This document shows, piece by piece, positions 51,451-57,706 of a stretch of 58,298 nt of DNA. The position numbers were made by a program, and so were the translations under genes. Source of the stretch: CAYJQO01 sp964372445 (GTDB lineage Bacteria > Patescibacteriota > Minisyncoccia > UBA6257 > GWB1-50-10). Within the stretch, counting starts at the first letter, position 1. The number at the start of each line of letters is the position of its first letter. Where the stretch lies: the NCBI GenBank assembly GCA_964372445.1, contig CAYJQO010000001.1:1-58298 (forward strand), given 5' to 3'. Under the pieces are notes generated by a model. That model was not told where the DNA came from, ran no database searches, and saw nothing but the letters and a program-made list of their open reading frames with translations.

Positions 51451-51471
51451 GACCGCCAATGCTGCTAGCCC

Positions 51472-51708
51472 TTACAGGCTATTGAGGTCTTGGTCGATAG
51501 CCTGGAACTCTTGGTCGAGGTTTCCCAGGTCCACGTTCCCTGCTTCGCTCGCCATGGCTGCCGGCGAATTATTCTCTGGCGCCAGCGGAGCCACCGTATC
51601 CCCGGCCTGATCGGTATAGGTTGGTGCTGACGACTGGGAGAGCACCAACGCAACCACCCCGATCACGATCACGACGACCACGAGAACGATGATGCTGGTT
51701 TTGTTCAT
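51472..51708 (-). CDS. Small single-pass membrane protein, unknown function
   Basis: 78 residues: one N-terminal helix (SIIVLVVVVIVIGVVALVLS), then an acidic, Ala/Pro/Asn-rich tail (DLGNLDQEFQAIDQDLNSL) that may form a short amphipathic helix. No motif recognised. It lies 15 bp after the coiled-coil secreted protein and shares its transcript and terminator. Confidence 0.6.
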   Translation of the reverse strand: MNKTSIIVLVVVVIVIGVVALVLSQSSAPTYTDQAGDTVAPLAPENNSPAAMASEAGNVDLGNLDQEFQAIDQDLNSL

Positions 51709-51723
51709 AGAAAATAAAGTTGT

Positions 51724-52497
51724 TTATGGGCTTGTTGAAGTCGCACCCCCCCTCCCGCGGAGCTCTGCAAGCGTCGTCGCTGCCTGGTGCACCGCATCAC
51801 GCGCTGCCTTCACGGCATCCCGAACCTTTGTAAGATCGGCGTGGAGCTCCCGGCGCACGGCCCCCACGTCGGCGCGGAGGCTGTCGGAACCGCTCACCGT
51901 GATCGAGTACACCTTTCCTGACTGCGTGGTGATAGCCACGCGAGCGGCATCGATCGCGGCCTGCGCGGCAACCATCGCTGTGCGAACCGCGGAGACATTC
52001 ATGCCACCCTGCTCATTTTTTGTGGTCCGCGCCTCGATGCGGTCAAGGACCTTCTCCAGCTTGCCGAGGGCATCGGTGAGGTGGCGGAGTGTCCGCTCGT
52101 TCAAATCGTTCACCTGGCTGCCAATCCGCTCGACCACCTGCTGCTTCCGCTGGTCCTTGAGCGCCGCAAGGCGACTCTTAAGCGAGGCCTGTTCTGCCTC
52201 GATCCGGGACTTGAGCTCGGCACGCTTCGCCTCGAACTCTTCCCGGAAGGCTTCGCGGGCATCCCTGATGGCATCCCGAGTCGTGGTCGCTGAGACATCG
52301 CCCGCGCGCAGGTCGCGAACCTGCTGCTTCAGTCCCCCCCGCAGGTCGCGCAGGTCCTGCGCCGCGTCTTCCCTGAGGTCGCGAATCTGATTACGCGTAT
52401 CCCGAATCTGCCCACGGATACCTTCCGTCGTCGTCTGCGCCGAAGCGGTGCCCACGAGCACTAGGGAAACTATCGAAATAATGAACCACTTTGCCAT
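51724..52497 (-). CDS. Secreted coiled-coil protein, unknown function
   Basis: 257 residues. Classical signal peptide (MAKWFIISIVSLVLVGTASA), then nearly all helix: repeated RDLRED/RDLRGG heptads (about 30-70), a long Lys/Arg/Glu-rich coiled coil (about 75-165) and a second helical part with AVRTAMVAAQAAIDAARVAIT. The C-terminus is Gly/Ser/Thr-rich. Probably periplasmic or surface exposed, and structurally like small cell-envelope coiled-coil proteins. A TTGACA-N17-TACCGT promoter is at 52519-52547. Confidence 0.6.
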   Translation of the reverse strand: MAKWFIISIVSLVLVGTASAQTTTEGIRGQIRDTRNQIRDLREDAAQDLRDLRGGLKQQVRDLRAGDVSATTTRDAIRDAREAFREEFEAKRAELKSRIEAEQASLKSRLAALKDQRKQQVVERIGSQVNDLNERTLRHLTDALGKLEKVLDRIEARTTKNEQGGMNVSAVRTAMVAAQAAIDAARVAITTQSGKVYSITVSGSDSLRADVGAVRRELHADLTKVRDAVKAARDAVHQAATTLAELRGRGGATSTSP

Positions 52498-52518
52498 GAT
52501 GTAGCTGATACCTATTCC

Positions 52519-52547
52519 ACGGTAGCCGGCTCTTCCCTTTCTGTCAA
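52519..52547 (-). promoter_or_regulatory. Possible promoter of the coiled-coil/small membrane protein pair
   Basis: Perfect -35 TTGACA (52542-52547) but a poor -10 TACCGT (52519-52524), 17-nt spacer. Confidence 0.4.
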
Positions 52548-52598
52548 AGCCTGCCTGTGGACAGATGCCTCATGTGGTACGCGCCACCAGACGGTTCG

Positions 52599-53207
52599 TT
52601 ACCGCCGCATCGGGGCGGCGATCGCCTCGAGGAGCCGCACCGTATCTACCCCGAGCTCACCGTGGGGAGCGGCGCGGAGGATGAGCCGCGCAAGCTTCTT
52701 GCGGTGTCCCGGCGCCATGGGCGCCCGCTGGGCCGTCGGTTCAGACCCGGTTGGGAGCCGATCGAGCGGGAAGTACCCTATCGTCTCAACCTGGTCATCC
52801 AGGATCGTCCCTTGATCAGCGGGCTTCCGCTCGGCGACAACCAAGAAGAAGTGATCCTCGTGGAACGCTGACCCGGGACGCTCCGACGGTATGCGGATCG
52901 AAACGGCACGGGCTGGATCGACCGCTTCGCGCGAGAGCGGAAAGCCGGTTTCCTCTTGGAACTCGCGGACCGCGGTGCCAACCGTATCCCGATCCTGCGC
53001 CGCATCGAAGTGACCCATGGGCATCTTCCACGTACGCCGTTCTACGAACATGCTGCCCGTTCGCTGCTCGTTTCGCTCGCCCGCCTTCTGCAGGACAAGG
53101 AGGAGCTCCGGCGCTTTCCCCACTCGCTTCCAAACGAACGCCACGCCGGCCGAGTAGCTCACATCTGGTTCAGGTTTGAAGTTCTTGGCAATCGATGAGC
53201 TATCCAC
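52599..53207 (-). CDS. Nudix hydrolase
   Basis: 202 residues from GTG 53207. Canonical Nudix box GHFDAAQDRDTVGTAVREFQEETGF (near 66-90), with REFQEETG intact; spacing in the first half is slightly longer than G-x5-E. Probably hydrolyses nucleotide diphosphate derivatives. TGCTATCAT ends 6 nt before the GTG, so the transcript may be nearly leaderless. Its 5' flank abuts repeat element E1. Confidence 0.85.
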   Translation of the reverse strand: MDSSSIAKNFKPEPDVSYSAGVAFVWKRVGKAPELLLVLQKAGERNEQRTGSMFVERRTWKMPMGHFDAAQDRDTVGTAVREFQEETGFPLSREAVDPARAVSIRIPSERPGSAFHEDHFFLVVAERKPADQGTILDDQVETIGYFPLDRLPTGSEPTAQRAPMAPGHRKKLARLILRAAPHGELGVDTVRLLEAIAAPMRR

Positions 53208-53224
53208 CCACCAATGATAGCACG

Positions 53225-53310
53225 GGGTCCCCTGGTCGAGCGTGTCGAAGATCCTGAGCGAACGAAGTGAGTCGAAGGGTTAGGACCTGCCTGATCGGCA
53301 GGTAGGCTTG
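53225..53310. repeat. Repeat element E1
   Basis: Starts GGGTCCCCTGGT, continues GCGTGTCGAAGATCCTGAGCG (shared with E2), then GTCGAAGGGTTAGGACCTG, and ends with a CCTGCCTGATCGGCAGG palindrome and a GGTAGGCTTGT segment shared with E3. Lies between the Nudix gene and the terminator of the tandem-repeat gene. Confidence 0.7.
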
Positions 53311-53330
53311 TTTGCTGGCAGGGTCATACG

Positions 53331-53354
53331 AAAGCCCCCGCTAGGCGGGGGCTT
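53331..53354 (-). terminator. Hairpin after the tandem-repeat gene
   Basis: Minus strand AGCCCCCGC-CTA-GCGGGGGCT followed by TTCG: strong stem, very short T run. Confidence 0.65.
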
Positions 53355-53360
53355 GATAAT

Positions 53361-53997
53361 TCAGGCGGGGGCCTCTTCCGTTTCCGGGAAGAGGTCGTAG
53401 ATCTTGCGGAGGGCGGCGCGTTGTGCCTCGGTGCCATCGGGGACGTTGTCGTACGCTTCCCGTGCCTCGTCGAGGGTGGTGCAAAATGAGAGCCACTTCT
53501 CGAAGGCGGCGCGTTCTGCCTCGCTGCCGCTGGGAGCGTTGTTGTATGCCACCTGTGTATCGTTGAAGGTGGCAGCAGCTTCAACTGCTTTGAGTGAGAG
53601 CTTGTTGTACTTCGCAAGAGCGGCGCGTTGTGCCTCGGTGCCATCGGGGACGTTGTCGTACGCTTCCCGTGCCTNNNNNNNNNNNNNNNNNNNNNNNNNN
53701 NNNNNNNNNNNNNNNNNNNNNNNNNNNNNNNNNNNNNNNNNNNNNNNNNNNNNNNNNNNNNNNNNNNNNNNNNNCGTTGTCGTACGCTTCCCGTGCCTCG
53801 TCGAGGGTGGTGCAGAATGAGAGCCACTTCGCAAGAGCGGCGCGTTGTGCCTCGGTGCCATCGGGGGCCTTGTCGTACGCTTCCCGTGCCTCGTCGAGGG
53901 TGGTCGCAGCACAGGGCTCAAGAGGGATATTGAGCACCTCCTTGAAGAGTGCAATGGGGATACTGGTTTCTCTGGATAAGGCTGTGAGATCTTTCAT
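53361..53997 (-). CDS. Tandem-repeat helical protein (interrupted by an assembly gap)
   Basis: ATG 53997 has GGAGG 5 nt upstream. A unique N-terminus of about 30 residues (MKDLTALSRETSIPIALFKE) is followed by repeats of 31 residues (93 bp) of the form TTLDEAREAYDNVPDGTEAQ-RAALAKWLSFC; one unit carries 7 extra residues (114-bp spacing), and a divergent unit reads DTQVAYNNAPSGSEAERAAFEKW. The tail is KIYDLFPETEEAPA. Units look like helical hairpins. 100 N (53675-53774) interrupt it and throw the two sides out of frame; a real gap of a multiple of 3 bp restores the frame. Cytoplasmic, acidic, unknown function; the repeats suggest a binding scaffold. Confidence 0.75.
53675..53774. other. Assembly gap (100 N) inside the repeats
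   Basis: Exactly 100 N, a conventional placeholder. The same 24-bp sequence lies on both sides, as expected where a tandem array was not resolved. Confidence 0.95.
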
Positions 53998-54038
53998 GTG
54001 TTCCTCCTTCTTTTTGATTGTTAGTGATACTGGAAACG

Positions 54039-54067
54039 AAGATAGCACCGATGGTGCTATTTGTCAA
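54039..54067 (-). promoter_or_regulatory. Promoter with a palindromic operator for the tandem-repeat gene
   Basis: Minus-strand TTGACA (54062-54067), 17 nt, TATCTT (54039-54044) with extended TGC. The perfect palindrome ATAGCACC-GAT-GGTGCTAT (54042-54060) fills the spacer and overlaps the -10, the classic position for a dimeric repressor. Confidence 0.75.
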
Positions 54068-54138
54068 GGATCCCCTAGTGAAGCGTGTCGAAGATCCTGA
54101 GCGAGCAAGGCGAGTCGAAGGGTTAGGACCTGTTTGGG
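54068..54138. repeat. Repeat element E2
   Basis: Starts GGATCCCCTAGTG, shares GCGTGTCGAAGATCCTGAGCGA with E1, then GAGTCGAAGGGTTAGGACCTG. Within the roughly 50-bp core it differs from E1 at only a few positions. Confidence 0.7.
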
Positions 54139-54140
54139 GT

Positions 54141-54172
54141 AATAAAAAGCGCCGTACCCTTAGGTCGTGCGC
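54141..54172 (-). terminator. Terminator after the 66-residue membrane protein gene
   Basis: Minus strand AGCGC-ACG-ACC...GGT-ACG-GCGCT followed by TTTTATT. Confidence 0.65.
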
Positions 54173-54217
54173 TGTATAAAACTTCTTACGTCTTCACTGT
54201 CTGCCGCAAGCTTGCAA

Positions 54218-54418
54218 CTAAGTTGGAAATCCGAGTCCGCCCCTTTGGCATCTATTCTGCGGAAGCACCATTTCTGCAATAACTGTAGTGGCGAAACTGA
54301 ACATTATTCCGAATAACAACGCCACTGGAAACGGAGCTTGGTCACAAAAAATTATGGTCCAAATGATAAGTGTGGCAAGAAGTATAAGCATAGTCCGCCC
54401 CGAAAGTATGGCTTGCAT
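54218..54418 (-). CDS. Small two-helix membrane protein, unknown function
   Basis: 66 residues: two hydrophobic helices (MLILLATLIIWTIIF and FPVALLFGIMFSFATTVIAEMVL) and a short polar tail. A strong AGGAGGGG lies 8 nt before the ATG, and it has its own promoter and terminator, which supports a real gene despite its size. AT-richer than the chromosome around it. Could be a toxin-like, holin-like or regulatory membrane peptide; nothing in the sequence decides. Confidence 0.6.
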   Translation of the reverse strand: MQAILSGRTMLILLATLIIWTIIFCDQAPFPVALLFGIMFSFATTVIAEMVLPQNRCQRGGLGFPT

Positions 54419-54477
54419 ATTGTTTCCCCTCCTATGAAATTGTGAATGAAACTAGTTAATTAGTTTTTACTATTTGA

Positions 54478-54507
54478 AGTGTAACATATCATATTCCAAT
54501 TTGTCAA
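54478..54507 (-). promoter_or_regulatory. Promoter of the 66-residue membrane protein gene
   Basis: Minus-strand TTGACA (54502-54507), 18 nt, TACACT (54478-54483). Confidence 0.6.
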
Positions 54508-54559
54508 TAGCTAGCACTTCGCGCAGTACTGTAGCCCCTCATCTGTGTTCGGGACAAGG

Positions 54560-54590
54560 TAAAAACTTCCCGTAAGGGGAATTTTTGTTT
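54560..54590 (-). terminator. Orphan terminator-like hairpin
   Basis: AAAACTTCCC-GTAA-GGGGAATTTTTGTTTT: can form a stem with A/T flanks on both strands, yet no gene ends here on either strand (it lies between the 66- and 132-residue genes, which have their own terminators). May be the remains of a lost gene. Confidence 0.45.
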
Positions 54591-54593
54591 TGG

Positions 54594-54665
54594 GTCCCCT
54601 AGTGAGGGACGTTCGAACCATTCTTCTCCGCCGGCTGGCGGATACGGTGGGTAGGCCTGTGTGGT
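54594..54665. repeat. Repeat element E3 (diverged)
   Basis: Starts GGTCCCCTAGTGA like E1/E2 and ends GGTAGGCCTGTGTGGTGG, similar to E1's GGTAGGCTTGTTTGCTGG. The middle (CCGCCGGCTGGCGG) is different. Precedes the terminator of the 132-residue gene, as E1 and E2 precede theirs. Confidence 0.5.
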
Positions 54666-54677
54666 GGTTGGATAAAC

Positions 54678-54704
54678 ATAAAGCCACTCATTGAGAGTGG
54701 CTTT
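54678..54704 (-). terminator. Terminator after the 132-residue gene
   Basis: Minus strand AAAGCCACTC-TCAAT-GAGTGGCTTT then ATGTTTAT. The mirror A/T flanks would also work on the plus strand. Confidence 0.8.
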
Positions 54705-54730
54705 ATTTCCTTTTCCTTAATAACGGGAAA

Positions 54731-55129
54731 CTAAAAAGTCTGGAAAGCGGTCGGGGACAGAAGAACCCAGACGAAACCGTGAATGCCTTCGGGAATCATG
54801 GCACGAAGAGCGCCCTGGATCTGAGCCACTCGATCAACTAGCGTAGCTCTTCGATCTGGGTAATCGTGTGCCCACACATATACCTCAAGAGCTTTCGAAT
54901 TTCTCCGCCGTTCTATTTCATCACTGTCGTCGGAAATAAAAAGTTCTTCCCCTCGCTTCTCTCGGTAAATCACTTCAATGTCCTCAACGGTGAGCTTGCC
55001 ATTGGGAGAGTTGGAAATACTGAGGGCTTCGGCAATAGCAGCTTTCATCTTCTCTCCTAGACACAGGGATGGAACTATTTCAAAACCTCGCAACACGTCG
55101 GTATCGTAGTTCACTACTACAAGCGGCAT
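54731..55129 (-). CDS. Protein of unknown function, possibly tautomerase-like
   Basis: 132 residues. It begins MPLVVVNYDTDVLRG and continues with MKAAIAEALSISN, LTVEDIEVIYREKRGEE, a VYVWAHDYPDRRATLVDRVAQIQGALRAMIP block and a C-terminal GFVWVLLSPTAFQTF. The N-terminal Pro after Met, the beta-alpha-beta layout and the size recall the tautomerase/4-oxalocrotonate group, whose catalytic base is Pro1. This is a pattern-level suggestion only. Strong AAGGAG 5 nt before ATG, consensus promoter and own terminator. AT-rich. Confidence 0.6.
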   Translation of the reverse strand: MPLVVVNYDTDVLRGFEIVPSLCLGEKMKAAIAEALSISNSPNGKLTVEDIEVIYREKRGEELFISDDSDEIERRRNSKALEVYVWAHDYPDRRATLVDRVAQIQGALRAMIPEGIHGFVWVLLSPTAFQTF

Positions 55130-55186
55130 AATTTCTCCTTGATGAAGTTGTTAAACAAAAACTCACTAAAATTTCGAACTATCTAC

Positions 55187-55215
55187 AATATAGCATATAG
55201 TTTTTTGTTTGTCAA
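55187..55215 (-). promoter_or_regulatory. Consensus promoter of the 132-residue gene
   Basis: Minus-strand TTGACA (55210-55215), 17 nt, TATATT (55187-55192), extended TGC before the -10. Nearly identical to the PP2C-like gene promoter. Confidence 0.8.
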
Positions 55216-55276
55216 ATCCTGCTCGAACCCAAAACAACCTTATAGGATAAGGTGATTATTAAGAGATTCCCGTTTG

Positions 55277-55351
55277 GGTGGGCGACCGGAATCGAACCGG
55301 CAACCTTCGGTGCCACAGACCGACGCTCTGACCAGTTGAGCTACGCCCACC
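55277..55351 (-). tRNA. tRNA-His(GUG)
   Basis: Acceptor GTGGGCG/CGCCCAC with the extra G-1 opposite C73 that marks tRNA-His, D arm GCTC/GAGC, anticodon stem TCGGT/ACCGA with loop CTGTGGC (GUG), T arm GCCGG/CCGGT with loop TTCGATT. CCA is not encoded, unlike tRNA-Asn and tRNA-Lys here. Confidence 0.95.
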
Positions 55352-55387
55352 GTTCCCTGCTAGGTATACCACGCCCGCCAAAAAATG

Positions 55388-55801
55388 CTAGCGACTTGCC
55401 CGGCGACGCTCCTTCTTGACGCCCCGGAACCGTTTGTCCGAGAGCCGCGCCTCGCGGGCACCCCGGTGGGGCTCGGTTGGGATCCGCCGCGGCGGCACGC
55501 GGAGCGCCGCGGCGAGGAGCTCGTTGAGGTGCTCGAGCGCCAGTGCTCGATTCCGCTCCTGGAGGCGCTCCCCCTCCCAGGCAACCTCGAGCTCATCTCG
55601 GTGGTTGATGCGGTGTTCAAGCCGCGCGCGAATCAGCCGCCGTTCCTGGTCACTTAAGCGGAGGTTCCCGATGCGCACCCAGAGCTGCACCTTGGTGGAG
55701 CGACGGTTCACCCGCTGGCCTCCGGGGCCGCTTGAGCGCACCGCCTTGAACCGAACGTCATCTGGCCCTACCAGCACGCGACGCCGGCCGTTACCCTCCA
55801 T
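55388..55801 (-). CDS. Release-factor-like peptidyl-tRNA hydrolase (ArfB-like GGQ protein)
   Basis: 137 residues from ATG 55801 (ATG 55810 also possible). The catalytic loop is SSGPGGQRVNRRSTKVQLWV (near 23-42) with the GGQ motif that triggers peptidyl-tRNA hydrolysis, followed by a helical region and a basic C-terminal tail (RLSDKRFRGVKKERRR). ArfB and ICT1-type proteins lack codon-recognition domains and rescue stalled ribosomes, inserting such a tail in the mRNA channel. Divergent from the DedA-like gene with 20-30 bp between them. Confidence 0.88.
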   Translation of the reverse strand: MEGNGRRRVLVGPDDVRFKAVRSSGPGGQRVNRRSTKVQLWVRIGNLRLSDQERRLIRARLEHRINHRDELEVAWEGERLQERNRALALEHLNELLAAALRVPPRRIPTEPHRGAREARLSDKRFRGVKKERRRASR

Positions 55802-55817
55802 GGCGCCCATGGTACGG

Positions 55818-55823
55818 TATAAT
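55818..55823 (+). promoter_or_regulatory. -10 element giving a probably leaderless DedA-like mRNA
   Basis: Perfect TATAAT ends 6 nt before the ATG at 55830, so transcription should start at or next to the start codon. No clear -35. Confidence 0.5.
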
Positions 55824-55829
55824 GGTGGC

Positions 55830-56495
55830 ATGGGCAATCTCCTCGATAGCCTGGGGGTGCTCGTCGTCCAGTACCCATCCTGGAGCCACATCATCATTGC
55901 TGCGGGGATCCTCCTCCAGGGCGAGGTCACCCTCTTGGTGGCGATATCCCTCATCCTCGGCCGCCACCTCGGGTGGGGTGAGTTCTTGCTGACCGCGCTC
56001 ACGGCGCTCGTCGTGGTCGAATCGCTCATCTACTGCATCGGTAGGATGGTGCGCCGGAGCCGTTTCGGCTGGCGCCTCGACCGCAGAATCCGAGACAATC
56101 GCCGCATCCAGCTCTACACCCACTACCTCCACCGGAACGCCTCGAAGCTCCTCATCCTCGCCCGATTCCTCCTGGGGGCAAACCTCGCCGTGCTCGTGCT
56201 CGCCGGATGGTCGGAGATGCGGCCGGGAAAATTCTTCAAGGCGTACCTCTCCGGCGTGCTCCTGTGGTTTGCCTCCATGTCCATCATCTCCTACGCATTC
56301 CTCTCCGGCCTCTTCGCGCTGCGCACCACGAACCTGTTCCAGAAAATTGAGTTCGGGGTGGTTATTTTGCTCATCGTCATCTTCACCGGCGAGTACCTCT
56401 TGAAGAAGATGCTCGGCAAGGCGGCGGCCATCGAGCACGCAGCGGAGCGCATCGGCAAAACCGTTGACCATGTAATAAAAAACCCCGGACCTTAA
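55830..56495 (+). CDS. DedA-family membrane protein
   Basis: 221 residues with about five hydrophobic segments. The family block F-x-R-x-x-P-x-x-R-x(6)-AG-x3-M reads ILARFLLGANLAVLVLAGWSEMRPGKFFKAY, and the GEVTLLVAISLILG loop resembles the first reentrant E-x-PGE region in reduced form. DedA proteins include undecaprenyl phosphate flippases, which would fit an organism with an active glycan locus, but the conserved Arg and Pro of the block are replaced here. ATG 55830 is chosen (leaderless promoter); upstream in-frame Met codons overlap the divergent gene. Confidence 0.72.
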   Translation: MGNLLDSLGVLVVQYPSWSHIIIAAGILLQGEVTLLVAISLILGRHLGWGEFLLTALTALVVVESLIYCIGRMVRRSRFGWRLDRRIRDNRRIQLYTHYLHRNASKLLILARFLLGANLAVLVLAGWSEMRPGKFFKAYLSGVLLWFASMSIISYAFLSGLFALRTTNLFQKIEFGVVILLIVIFTGEYLLKKMLGKAAAIEHAAERIGKTVDHVIKNPGP

Positions 56496-56506
56496 CGGCC
56501 GCGGGG
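56477..56506 (-). terminator. Terminator overlapping the transglycosylase stop codon
   Basis: Minus strand CCCCG-CGGCC-GTTAA-GGTC-CGGGG then TTTTTTATT. The stop codon TAA of the 56492-57268 gene lies in the hairpin loop, and the 5' arm encodes the last Pro-Arg-Gly-Arg. Confidence 0.8.
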
Positions 56507-57268
56507 CTTAATCGCTTTGGCGTAGCGGAGCACCGCTGCTACGTACTCCTGGCTGTGGTTGTATGCGAACACCGCTCCGGCGAGGCCGTTGGGCCTCCAC
56601 GAGCCGTGGTTCCAGAGAAAATTGCCAATACTGAAGAGCGCGTCCGCCTCGCTCTGGAATAAATCCACACGACCATTCCTATCTCCATCCCACGAGTAGG
56701 CGAATGAGCACGGCATGAACTGTGGCAGGCCGAGCGCCCCCCACCGAGAGCCGCGCACTGAGTATGGGTCCCACCCTTCCTCGCGGCATAGGCTCAGGAA
56801 GCAGGTTAGCTGCTTGACGATTTCCTTTCTCTGTTTCCCATCCTTCGCGTACACGTAGCGGGTAAAAAACACGTTCACCACGCTGAACGGATCAACCACC
56901 CTGCCCAGATCCGATTCAACAACGAACAGGGCGGTGAGTACTTCGGGGGACACCTTGAACGCATGCGCGACACTATCGAGGAGCGTGTGCCTCTCGCGTA
57001 GGTACTTGCGCCCGCGGCGTACCACGCTGTCCCGCATGAGGTAGTGAAAATTCTGCTCCAGACCCGGAGAGAAAATAGTGGTGTCAATCCTGAGCCGCCC
57101 ATCGCCAAATACGTTCTCCACGAAATCTCTCGGCAGCTGACGCGCAAGCGCACCGACAAGCTCCTGTTTCCGCAACGTCACTACCGTATCGTGGGGCAGA
57201 GCTATTCCCCCTTCAGCCGGTGTACAAAAACAGTGTGCAACCACGCATACTGTAACAATCCATCGCAT
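56492..57268 (-). CDS. MltB-like lytic murein transglycosylase
   Basis: 258 residues. Short signal peptide (MRWIVTVCVVAHCFCTPAEG), then an SLT-like fold: VSPEVLTALFVVESDLGRVVD (catalytic Glu in VESDLG near 118; usual family form is ETxYG), GALGLPQFMPCSFAYSWDGDRNGRVDLFQSEADALFSIGNFLWNHGSW (MltB family signature) and AVFAYNHSQEYVAAVLRYA. It cleaves peptidoglycan glycan strands. Shorter than MltB of E. coli (361) because the N-terminal region is reduced. Confidence 0.88.
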   Translation of the reverse strand: MRWIVTVCVVAHCFCTPAEGGIALPHDTVVTLRKQELVGALARQLPRDFVENVFGDGRLRIDTTIFSPGLEQNFHYLMRDSVVRRGRKYLRERHTLLDSVAHAFKVSPEVLTALFVVESDLGRVVDPFSVVNVFFTRYVYAKDGKQRKEIVKQLTCFLSLCREEGWDPYSVRGSRWGALGLPQFMPCSFAYSWDGDRNGRVDLFQSEADALFSIGNFLWNHGSWRPNGLAGAVFAYNHSQEYVAAVLRYAKAIKPRGR

Positions 57269-57354
57269 GCTATACCTTTCTCTGTCATGACAGGTTTTTC
57301 AAAAATGCTCCGACGAGTGTAGCGCCGTAGCTAGAAATATGCAAACGAACGTCG

Positions 57355-57645
57355 CTACCGGGCAGGAAGCCGATTAATTTTTGCCGCGAGGATGAAATCG
57401 TTCTCGGAGAGGCCGCCGACTGCGTGCGTCCAGAGCTCAATCCGCACGCGGCTGTAGGAAATGGAAAAGTCAGGGTGGTGCCCTTCTGCCTCCGCGAGTT
57501 TCGCCACACGGTTTACAAAACGTATTGCTAAAACAAAATTTTTAAACTTGAAGGTTCGGACAATTCTCTTGAACCCTCGTTCGGCTTGCCACCCCAGCAC
57601 CTGCGCGAGGTACCGCGCCACCGCTCTCCGCGTGAGCGGAGGCAT
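57355..57645 (-). CDS. Pterin-4a-carbinolamine dehydratase-like protein
   Basis: 96 residues from ATG 57645. Matches the PCD/DCoH fold: LGWQAERGFKRIVRTFKFKNFVLAIRFVNRVAKLAEAEGHHPDFSISYSRVRIELWTHAVGGLSENDFILAAKIN, with the EGHHPD motif (active-site His pair) and THxxGGLSENDF. It recycles 4a-hydroxytetrahydrobiopterin after aromatic amino acid hydroxylases, but in bacteria without such enzymes the role is unclear. The frame extends 20 codons further upstream without conserved residues. Confidence 0.88.
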   Translation of the reverse strand: MPPLTRRAVARYLAQVLGWQAERGFKRIVRTFKFKNFVLAIRFVNRVAKLAEAEGHHPDFSISYSRVRIELWTHAVGGLSENDFILAAKINRLPAR

Positions 57646-57706
57646 ACCCCCTTCGCACGGGACGCACCGCCTGCGCAACAGGTTAGATGTAAATAAGGGT
57701 CGCATG

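Noticed and set aside
53361..53997. 93-bp direct repeats considered as a CRISPR or minisatellite
   Set aside because: The repeats are contiguous, in frame and diverge at the protein level, with no unique spacers.
53225..54138. E1/E2 as insertion-sequence ends or integron attC sites
   Set aside because: They are direct, not inverted, with no transposase or integrase, and the core differs from GTTRRRY by one base; reported only as repeats.
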